Source: Sphaerolaimus hirsutus (Eukaryota; Nematoda; Chromadorea; Monhysterida; Sphaerolaimidae). Taken from it: DNA of 64,000 bases. The notes under the pieces were generated by a model, which was not told the DNA's origin, searched no databases, and saw nothing but the letters and a program-made list of their open reading frames with translations. The position numbers were made by a program, and so were the translations under genes. Positions 49,801-61,800 of the stretch are shown one piece after another. The DNA lies in assembly GCA_964036195.1 (NCBI GenBank), contig OZ038450.1, forward strand, positions 25,201,208 to 25,265,207, in the 5' to 3' direction. Each line of letters begins with the position of its first letter. Positions within the stretch are counted from its first letter, which is position 1.

Positions 49801-52800
49801 ATTTTTCACGACATTCAACATTACTTTTGACACACTGCAAGACATTTGAAATTTTACAGGACCACCCAGTACAAGTGCACAAACACAAAACCTCCCCGCA
49901 CAGAGGACACCTTCTGCATGAGCGTGCACTCATGCGTGGTCAGCTCGATGCCGAGCAACCCGAACACAAACAGGAACAACACCTTCCAGCTGGTGGACGA
50001 GTCGGGCTGCGCGCTGGACGCTCACGCGCTAGGACAACTAGATTACCCGACAGATTTGAGCGCGGTGAAAGAGACCCATGCGTTTAGATTTAACCAAGTG
50101 CCCAGTTTGTATTTTGAGTGCCAAATTAGGATCGATGTGAAAGAGCCGGGGGGAGAGTGTGCCAGGTTTGTGTAGTTTTACGCTGGCAATGATGAGTTGC
50201 GGTTTGATGTTTGGAACAAACATGATCTGCGAATTCAGTGCGGATGGCTATTTTCAAGAACAATGTGGGCCGATGTGTAGCTATGCACTCGAAAACCCCT
50301 TCGGTGTCGATACATTTTTTGGGTGGAAAAATTAATTGGCAAAACTTTCAATCTTCACAAATAAAATGTTACTGAGACTCGTCAACATCGTGAACTTATC
50401 TTCGCGCAGACCATTGTGCAGCGCGACGGGAAGGGTGAAACGCGCGCTAACCACGGCAAAATTAGACACGCTGGACGTGCGACCGGACCGGCCTCTGTTC
50501 GTATCAGACTTGGAGCTGGCGCTGCCGCACGCAAACGCAAACCGCACACGACCGGCACGCTTGACAGTCTGTCAACAACTACAACTTGGCACCAAGCCAA
50601 AATCGCCAAGCTAATTAATTTCGTAATTGCGCTCGCAGGGTTCGCACTTAAGCCAGGAGCACTGCGTGTCGCTGGACGCGCTGCACATGCACCTGACACT
50701 GGCCGTTGTTCTAATCGCGTGCTGCTCGATCGTGGTGACCATGTTCGGCAAGTTGCTGCTGTGCACCAGGAGGGTGAGACTGAGCGTGGCCGACAGCAAC
50801 AGCGTCGTGTGCGTGCACGCCAGCGTTATGTGAAGATTTTGGATCTGACTGTTTATTTATTTTTTCCTAGCTTTCATTTTGTTATACGTCCATTTCTTTG
50901 AACATATAACGTGGGCATCATTACCCCCTGGAAACCACAACTACTGGGCAAGATCAATTTAATCTAACTATTTTGAAAAGAAATATTGTTATGATCTGAA
51001 AATTTTCGCGAAATTTTACGTTTGACACGATATTTTACAGCTTGTGATTAGACTCTTGAATTCACAGGAAAACTATGCTGTCCAGCGGGTAATGATGTCC
51101 ACGGGTTTTTTTGTCGCTACACCGCGTATATTCTAGAGATTCTAGAACCAAATCGTTGCAATATAAATAAAGTTACACTGACCCACGATCATGCGTCGCG
51201 GAAAACAAAACTAAAAATTGAAGCAAACACATGCAAAAAATCCACCAACCAGTTCTGCTCAGCGGCGCCAGCAGCACCGAGCACAAGTCCTTGGCATAGG
51301 GACTGAACTCCATGTCTTTCTTCTCCAGCTGCAACACCTCGGCGAACACGTACTGGTGGAACAAGCCGAGGTCCTGGATCTGCTTGTCGTCCAGCACGAA
51401 GGGGGTGGGCAGGGTTTGCACTGAGACGCACATCTCGCCTTGACGACTGAACAGCGGGAAGGACGGCAGCTGGGATGGGGTTGTGCATTGGGTTTTGAGT
51501 TGAGTTTGAGTTTGAGACTGGCGATTTTGAGGAATGAATCCCTTTCAGGATGTCTACTGCTCTTGCGAACGTGTGGGGTATTTATTTATACGATTTGAAC
51601 AACATAAATATGTCTGGAATATAGAATTCGAGTAACAACTTTCAGATAGAATACAAAGTTAGATCATTTTGAAAATATATCGATGTATAGCATTGAGTTG
51701 TCAGTTAATGGGTTTGTCGATGGAGTGTATCGACAAAAAAAGAGAACAAAAATAACCCACTGCCGGCAGGCGATTTCTGCTGAGCAGCGCGAGCTGTGAG
51801 TCGCACATGCGGGGGTTCTGCCAGCGTCGATTTTTCGGGTTCGCCTCTGCGGTGGCGGGCGTGACCAATTCGAACTGCAGCAGGTGCACGAAGCACTCGG
51901 TGCCGCCCACCTGCACCGGGGTCAGATTAAATGTCGATATAGTTGTGAAGAGCAATGAAAAAATCGTTAATTTTGAGGAAATGTAATTGGACATAATCTC
52001 AGAAAATCTCTAAAAATAAAATAAAATGGAATTTATCTCAAAAAACTTTATGAAAATATAAATAAAGATTAACCTTATACTACTGAGAAATCTCAGAAGA
52101 TCTTTCAAAAAGAAAATATAATGAATCCCTTTAGAAAAAATCTCTCCCGGAAAAATATGGATAAAAATCTTTTATTTTGTATATGAATTTTTCAAACATA
52201 GTTGCTAAGTTTAAAGGTATAGCTCAAGTTTACCAGAAAACAACATACCTAGGTAAATTTAAAAAAAAACACAAAAATCTCCCCACCGACCGGATAAGCA
52301 TCAATGAGCGCGGTGGCGACTTTCTTGTCGTAATACTGCTTCCGCTTGGCCGAGCCGGGCAGGCCGCGCTCGGGCACGTGCGCCTCGACGGCCGCGTCGT
52401 CGCCCAACTTGCGCAGCAGCGCCGCCAGCGACTCCTTGCCCACCGGCAGCAGGTGGTCGTTCAGCTCGCGCAGCTCGTACAGCCGCTTGCACGTCTGCAT
52501 GTTGGACGGATTGATGGATGGGTGGAAAGTATTTACATATATAACTAAATAACTATTTCAAATAGGTATTGAAAAGTACAAACCTCCAACGAAGCGTGCA
52601 TTTTAGCCAGCCGCTTCGAAGGCATCGGCAAACTCTGAAACACAATCAAATGTTTTATTACCACCATCTTTTATAGCCAACTGATGATTTTTCATAGTGA
52701 GTGAAAATTATGTATGAACATATTCTAAAATCAATCTAATCCAACAAGTTTTAATTTCCGCACTTGATAAATAAACTGAAGTGACAAATAGACTTTCAGG

Positions 52801-55800
52801 CATCGACATGCGATAATTATATGAAAAAGTACGGGATATCAAATACTCTCAACATTTGAGTATCCTATAATCTCGATATTTCGGTACCGATATTCGAAAT
52901 CATTTCAAACATTAAATATCGCCATATGTAAACGATATCTATTTGTGTATATTTTATACACAAACTCGTTTGTAAGTGGTGTTACATTCAAATGACATGT
53001 AACTTCAGTAGGACAAGACGCGACAACAATTTCCTCGAACTTTCCTTCACAACCAGCAAAACCACTGAACACCATAAAAAGGCCCTAAACGAACCACAAC
53101 CCAATGTGCCTCTCACCTTGACCTCCTGTTTCAGCGGCGAATTAATTGGCAGCAAAATGGTGGCCACATAACTTCCCGAATTGTCGCAGCCACCCGCCAG
53201 CACCTGCTGCACGTCGCAGTGCGGTACGAGCCGCGTGAATATGTCCGACGGCAGCTTGGCGCAGTAGCGGTTCACCAGGGCGATCGCGGTCGACATGAGC
53301 ACCTGGGTAATGGGGGGTGGTCGGGGCACGTGTTCGGGGGTCTCGGTAGGAATCACCCCCCCTCCCCCCCCAAAAAAATCGGCCAGATATCTATCTATCT
53401 CGACGCGCGCTCAGCTATCTATCTTTCCGGGGCAATCTATCTGTCTCTGAGCACTCTGTCTCACTCCGCCAATCAAGGACGTATTCAGGGGGGGGGGGGG
53501 GTATCCACACACATCTTTTTGAAAATTCTGAAAAACCCACCGCGACATATTTGACATCAAACAGTAGAAATGACCATCTTGTGCAAATGTAACACAGAGC
53601 AAAAAAATGATATATTTCCTTTGAAACATCATTTCGATACAGACATTAGATATGAAGAAACACTTTCGGTACCTAGTCCCCGCAAAAGAACCCCACCGCA
53701 ACCCTACCCCAATCCCTCCACTCAATGGTAACCAAAACCCTACACAAAGGCGCACGAACCCTGGGCCTCTTGGAGGGCTCGCCGGGTAACGGCGGCTCGA
53801 AGGCGGGCACCAACGCGTCCGGGTCCAGTCCATCAGCTTCGCTCTCTTCCACATCGAGGGCAGCGCCAAGGGCACCGCCTTGCTGCTGCGACGCGTAGCA
53901 CCGCCGCACCAGGATCTGGTGAGGGGACGGTTGGGAAGGGATTGTATCGTGCCCATTAATGCGTATTAGTTGACATCAGAATTCGTGTCAACTGAAATTT
54001 TGGTTGACTTGATCTCAACTGTCCTATGTGATAGAGAATAGGTAGTGAATTTCATATCATGACACTTAATTTTCATTCTTTCTGTTAAGTGTGATTCTTG
54101 AAAAAAAAATTGTGTTATCTAGTTGACATTCAGTTGACACGAATTTGCGATGTCAACTATTGTGTTTGGGCCATTAATTTGGCCACACGCAACGGGATCA
54201 ACCGAAATTTTGAAAACTCACAAATCAGCTTAGAACGCATTTGAGTTTTCCGGAATAAATAACGTTTAATCTACATCAACTGTAGTTGACGGACACCTCA
54301 TTCCGGTAAAGTCAATTGCATCCAATGAGGATTTATGGGTTTTCAAAATGTCGATGTGTGTAGAGCCATTTAGAGGCAACAGTGAGTGGACAATGATCGG
54401 TACCTTTTCGATGACAAGGAAGTCTCTGAATGTTTCTTTGATGTGTGCCAACTGGGAGCGTTCTACCAAAACGCAGAAACGGGCGTTGTCTCTGCGCGCC
54501 CGCCCCTTCGACTGCACGTAAGCCCTAAAAGTAAAAAGTAGCATATTTACATTAGAATAAAAAGCTAGGGACAGTTTCGCTACCTACTAAGTGTCATGTA
54601 AAATAAAAAATATTCAGGCAGATACGTCAAGTGGCATATACCATTTACAAAAGCTCAGTAAATTTTCAATTTATCAATTTACACAAGTTTTTGTTCAAAA
54701 TTCTCACAACAAAAAGTGAACATCGCAACGCAAAAATGGATCCACACATTTATTTATATTCTCTTCACTCCAAAAAACATCTCCATTCCCAACCCCATAC
54801 ACCTCAAAATTCTCACCCCAATTATAGGGTTCAAACGGGATTGACTTTTCGGGATCGGGATCGGGATTGGTTTTTTGAGATTTCGGGATCGGGATCGCGA
54901 TTGGCCGGGATTGGGGTCACGGGATCGGGATCGGGATTGGCATTTTCTCGGGATCGGGATTGGGGTCTTGGGATAGAGATTTTGGCCAATGTTCTGGCAT
55001 CCACAGTTGTTCATAACGGTTTCAAAACACTTTTGGACGCCAGAAAAGTGGTATAAAATGGACGCCGGGGGTTTTTCGTTCACATTTTTGCATGCAAAAA
55101 TGTCATTTTTTCACTTTTTATAATTTCACAAATTTTTCCGGGATCGGGATCCCGGACTTGGGAGTTTCTCGGGATCGGGATCGGGATTTGAAAATTTTCG
55201 GGATCGGGATCGGGACTGCAAAATCCCGGAATTTCACAGGATCCGGGATCGGGATCGGGATCCCGTTTGAACCCTACCCAATTCCCAACCTTCCCCAACC
55301 CCACCTATAATCATTGGGCGGGTCGAACCTCACAACAAGGCCGCACTGCTTCACGTCGACGCCCTCCTCCAAGACGGCGGTGGCGACGAGCAGCTGCAGC
55401 TGGCCCTTGCGGAACTTGCGCAGGACGTCCTCCTGCCGCCGGTGTAGGGCTTGTTGTTGTTCGTCTAAGGCGAGAAGGAGGTTGCCGCGCTGGGGGGGGG
55501 GGGTGACCATTGTGGTATAAGCTGCCTAACTGTGGTAAACAAAAAAAGTATAAAAAAAGTCAAAATCTGGGATCACTGTGACATACAGAATACAAAATGT
55601 GATAAGACACAGATTCATGACATGTCAAGTAAAATGAAGATGCCCGGTAAAAATTTGTATTTCCATCCTACCGGTCATTTTGCATTTCAGTTGACACTAA
55701 AAACGTCATCTTACATATTACATGATTTTAAACGCTAAGAACCCATTCGTGGGGCCACTCCAAGCCCCTGTATTTACAATATAATGTAGAATGCCAAAAT

Positions 55801-58800
55801 TTTTGTTTTACTGGACGTTTGACATTCAACATGACTTTGGACACTTTTCATACATTTGAAATTTTACAGGGTCTGAGAGTGGCACCTGGCCATTACATCC
55901 ATATTTATATAACCCAGTAATTCACACACCCAATCCCCACCTGACTATTATATCCAATCATGAAGTCGATCTTGTCCTTGAGAAACCTTAGCTTCGGATG
56001 AAGGCTGGCGAGCTGCCTGAGCAGGTCCCTGAGCGCCAAGGCGACGTAGCGCTGCTCGACGAACACAAGGCAGCTGAAGCGCGCCTGGCCGCGCGACACC
56101 TTGCCGCCCTCGGCCGGGTCGTACAGAGACAGGACGCGCACCAGCCGGCGCACTTTGTCCGGCACCTGGGGTTGATGCAGTTAGTTGGTTAAGTGAAAAA
56201 AAACAATTTAGAGAGGTAAAATGAGAAGCAAAAATTTACAAGATACGTAAAATTTCACTGAACTTTTCACTTCTCATTATAGTTCACACTTCTAACATTA
56301 CTTTGCTTATTGATTTTTACTTCTCGTTTACAATTTTTTTGTAACTTCTCAATTTGCGGAATTTGCACCTACGTTCGGTGAAAGCGGTGTAAGGGTGAAA
56401 CTGAAATGAATTTTTGGAGTGAGAACAGTCGCGCTGCAATTACCGATTTTAAAATTATCGATTCAAATGCTTCCCAATTGAAAGGATTAAGATTAAGATC
56501 GGCCATGGGTCAAGATTACGTGGGACGAAATAACGTTTATTTTAACGACCACGTTTTAAACAGGTTATGTTTAAACGTTAAAATGTCCATATACTCCTAA
56601 TCCGCATTGGGGAACCGCAAGTACTAAACAATACATAAAAATCCAAGCTCCGTCAACTCACAATCGCCATGAGTTTATCCAAATTCTTAGTTGCCGGCTG
56701 CGCGACCGTGCCCAGGGCGGTCTTGGCCGCCGTCAAGTAGGTGTTGGCGAGCGTCAAGAACAGCACCTGGTCGTCGGTGAGCGCCAGCGGCCGCATCTGC
56801 CCGATTTGCTTCAGGTGCACGTCGCACACGCGCCACGCCTGAGGGGAGTGCAGTTTGCGGCACTTGGATTTATGTAGAATTGGTACTGCATAAATATTAG
56901 ATATGAAAGAGTTTTTAGCGAAAAAACAACAACGACTTTTTTCAAAACCTTTCAAATATGGTTACGAGTCAACATATAAATATACATCTCAAATTATCAA
57001 TATATGAAAATACAAAAACACATCGCGGATTTTTATTGTTTCCATGCTAGCATTGCAAAATCGTGATTTTGATATCAAAATAGTCATAAAACCGATGAAA
57101 ACAGCCGCGAACGCTTATTTGTATTTATGTTAATCTTGAATGTTAATGTTTTTCGGTTTTTAAAAACCGGTTTCGATGCTCAATTTTTTTAAAATGATTT
57201 GAGCGTTTAAAAACCGACCAAAAAGCAACTTTCGAGGGAAAACAGAACAAAACATATTCTCAAAAATGTGACCATTTTCCAGTTTAGCTTTGGATTTTTA
57301 AGATACCAAATGAAGGAAATAAAACTGATAAACCAAACTAACAGGCCAGGGCCCCAGTTGCGTGAGAACAGCCAGCGTGCGCGACAACAGCTGCACCACG
57401 GGTTTGGTGGGGTCCACCGACAGCTCGGCGTTGTAGTTGCACTGCTTGCAGAACTCCGTCGCCGTGGTCAGCATGCTCGCGACCTGGACAATAATCACTT
57501 GGCTAATTGCCAGATATTGTGAATACGCAGTTGTCGTTGTCATTGTCGACCAACGGTCAACCGATAAATCAGTTTACAACGCGTTTTAATTGATGGGGTT
57601 AGTTGATTTCCAGTCAACTCAACAGGTTAAAAATGATATTTGTATCAGTGGACCGGGTTCACCTACCTAAATAGTTCGCATTGCACCAGTGTTGTGCCAA
57701 TAACTGAGTAATTCCACGTTGTGCGAAACAGAATCGAACCAACCGTAGCGACGGTGTGCTCCATGCGGGTCACGTCGAAGTCGTCGGCGGACACGACGAT
57801 GGTGCGCGGCTTGGCGCCGTACTTGGCCAGGGCAACCATGTCGGACGCGGTCTCGACGCGGCACTGCAGCGCCGACTCCAGCTCGCACAGCACCTGCGAG
57901 TGGGATGGCAGTGATAAAATGGGTCACTTTCAGAAAATCTAATTTCAGAAAATCTCTCGTTTTGTCTATATTTTATGACATTTTTGAAATCACAGAAAGC
58001 TCTCGAAAGTAATACAATTCAATCTCTATGGAAAATCCTGGCTCAAATATAAATATTAATTATATTGATATTTGAATATAAGTTTTGATTAACATGTGGC
58101 GTCAATTAAAGCGGCAACCGACTCACCCACTCCAACTGTGCGGGTTTCACATTTCTGCTGATAATGCTGGCGGTGAGGCCGAGCACGCGCACGCTGCCGC
58201 CCTGGCCGTCTGCCAACTGTCGCTGCTGAATGATTTGCCGAAATGGGTGCCGCGCGCCCAGAGCATGGTGGCATTCGTCGAAGACTAGCACTGCCACCTG
58301 AGATGGGTTGTCGCTGGGAACTAGGTTGCGAAAGGGAACTATTTTATTTCGATATTTTCAAAAATTTCTCTATAATATATGATTAAATCTCTCTGGAAAA
58401 TCATGGCAAAAACATAAATACAAAACATTATATTTTTCCAATGCTTATCCAGACACAGGATTTTCTATTTGACATCGAAAATTCCGAAGCATAGAAATCA
58501 ACCCTGCATGCCTTCCACACAAACCCCCGTCCACAAAAAAAACACCCACCCACCTGCTGCAAAGATAAGTATGCGTGATCTAGCAGCTGCCTGAATATCT
58601 CTGCAGTCATGACCATGACCTAGGGGCACTCCCAGACCCTGTAAATAAAATGTCAAGTGTCATGCAAAGTGTCAAAAGTCATAGAAATGCCCTGCAAAAT
58701 GGCAACTAGACAAAATGACAACTGCAGGGCATTTCCATGACTTTCTACACTTGCACGACACTTGACACTCTACAGGGTCTGGGAATGGCACCTGGTGCTG

Positions 58801-61800
58801 TCTCAGCTCGTCGAGCCAGCGCTGCTCGTCCCACAAGTCGATGTTTCGCCGCCGCCCGTGGTACTCGCCCACCTGCAGGTCCGTGTGCACGCGCAGTTGG
58901 GCCGCCTAGGTGAAGGTTTGGGTTTGAAGATTGGGGTTGAGTTTGAGAGGGATAGGCACGGGTGGTTGTGAATGTGATATCTTTTTGGGCGCCATTAAGA
59001 GAACAGCAAAATTGGGCCTCCACACGCTAGTTGACATCGCATTTCAGAGTCAACTCAGAGTCAACTAGTGTTTCAGTTGACACAATCACTCACCACTTGA
59101 CTTTTTTAAAAGAGCATACGCGTTAACCCATATTTTTGGCATTTAGCTCATGTATTTCATTGAAAAAGTCAACTGGAAAAATCCATTCTCAGAAACGAGT
59201 TGACCCTGCTTTCTACGATGCAGTTTGTGTGATTTAAAGAGTGTTATGTGATAGACCATAATTAATCTGATTTTTTGACACCTAATTATCATATATTGTG
59301 TGAAGCATAACCAAATGAAAAATTATTTGCATGTTCCATATTCAAAAAGTTTTTATTGTTTACATGTGTGAATGCTTGTTAATTAGATAGTTGTTTCATG
59401 TACTATAAATGTCTGTGAATTTTTCTGTACTAATTCTCATTCGTAATAATTTTTTTTGCAAGAATAAAAAATCTTTTTCTTTAAACGGAAATTTATTTTT
59501 CATCGCGCAACACAGAATCACATCATAATGCCAACATAACCAAATGAAAGGCAAAATAAACGCGAACACAGCAGTATTTTTTTTGAAAGAATCACATAAC
59601 ACAAAAGAAAGATATGAATTTTTCAATATTTCAAACTTCAATAATTTTAAAAAGTTTTCCTGGCAAGTTATGACAGCACTGAATGTGAAATTTGATATAC
59701 TAAAACTATTGAAGCAAGTAACACAAGAAATTTCAAAAAACGGCAGCTTTTTCAATTTTTAACACCTAAATATCTAACTCTGAAAAAAAATTGATGAGTT
59801 GACACTGACAGTTTACGAAAATATGTCAACTGATTCATTTCACCTAGAAATGGATCAGTTGACATAACGTTTAAATCTGACTCATTAACACAGAAATCTT
59901 GCCAGTATGCAGTATCTTTTTGTATAAAAAAAAACATAATTAATTAACATAAAAAATTAAATTAAATAAGGAAAATTTAATTGAAATATAAATAACAAAG
60001 TTATAAAAATAGGAAGAAAAAAATAAAAATAAAAATAATAAAATTCATAAATAAAAAGTAATTATAATATGAAATAATAATAATAAAAATTATAAAATTC
60101 AAGTAAAAATATATAAAAAATTTGTAAAAATTAAAATGAAAACAATAAAATTTATAAAAAAATAAAAATGATTGAAAAATAAAAAATAGATAAAACACCC
60201 ATGAAAATAAATATAATAAAACTTTAAGAAAAAAAAATTTTAAAAAATGGACATTAAAATATACCGTATATCCTCGAATAAGTCCCCCGGGGAGTTATTT
60301 TTTCGTCAGAGTTTTTGAGGGGGGAGTTATTCAAGGGTGGGGAGTTATTCAAGGGAGGGAGTTATTTTTTCCTCATAACTTTCAGGAAAATTTGCATGTA
60401 GATAGGTGTGTATACACTGTGTAATACACACTGTGCATCTGCTTTCGCTGCCGTATGCTAACATCCTTTGTATTTTTTGTCTCACACACTGCACTGCATT
60501 TGCATTTCGTTTTTTTTCACTTGTTCCAGTATCCTCTTTACTCATCACAGAGGGGGGAGTTATTCAAGGGTGGGGAGTTATTCAAGGGGGGGAGTTATTT
60601 TTACGTCAATGTTTTTGAGGGGGGAGTTATTCAAGGGTGGGGAGTTTTTCAAGGGGGGGGTCTTATTCGAGGATATACGGTAAGTAAAAACATTTAAACA
60701 AATAAAAACATAAAATTTAAATAAAAATAAAAATAATTTTAAAAAAATAATAATAATATAGCAAAAAATATAAGTGTAAAAAAATTTTTAAGGATGCACA
60801 TACTGCACACACAAATCAGCACTTGCAGAAATGAACAGAATCACCAAGTAGTGTCCCTTGTGATAGTAATATCTGGTGCAGCTGCCTCTGCATCAACAAA
60901 ATCAGAACATTAATATTGAAAAGCATTGTTTACTGAACACATGAAGTGTAGAAAAAAATTTGAAGTTGACAAAATGTCTATGTAGCTTATGTCAATATGC
61001 GTATGCACTCATAGTATACAAAAAACGCAATGTCAACTGACTTGGAAATTTTGAACAAAAAAAATTCTCACACTTTTTTGAACTGTTCCTTTGCAAAAAG
61101 TTCTTCTATGAAAGATGCGCATTATTTTTCTCTATGTGTACCTAAAATTTCGTATAAATAGAATGTAAATTGGATAAATAAAGTTACTTTTGGAAAGTCG
61201 GCGAGCGCTGAGTCAACTGCCGGAAATACGCACTTTTGCATACGTTTTTTGATGTTTTCATACGATTTTGGGTACTTGACATCGTACGCACAACACTTGT
61301 GTCAACTGAAATGAAAAAAAAACGTATACTAGCGTATGCCACTTTCAGCTCAGTTGACATTTTTGATCATGATTTTCACTTTTATTGAAACTTTTGAAAC
61401 AGCCAAAAAGTCAATTCAATGAACACTGTAAATGAAAATGTCAACTGCAAATGTAAACACAGATAAGTTGACATTTATGGTTGCATGTTGTCATTTATGT
61501 TGCTTATAGTTATATTTATAGATTGAAAATGTCAACTTATATAAGTTTGAGTGTGTGTGTAAGTGGTTGGCTCCACCTCATAATTGAAAAAAGGGCCCAC
61601 ACAGGCTAGTTGACATCGACACCAAATGTAAAGTCCCAAACCAAACTGATCCGCATTCAAAGCTTGCTTTCAGGATTTGAAAAGCAAGCTTTGGATTGGG
61701 ACAGGAAACAGTTGACATTTCTGTCGTTGTCAAGTAGCCTGTGTGGGGCATAGTAGTAAAGTAAACAATATATAAGTTGACATTTTATAGACTAAGCCAT

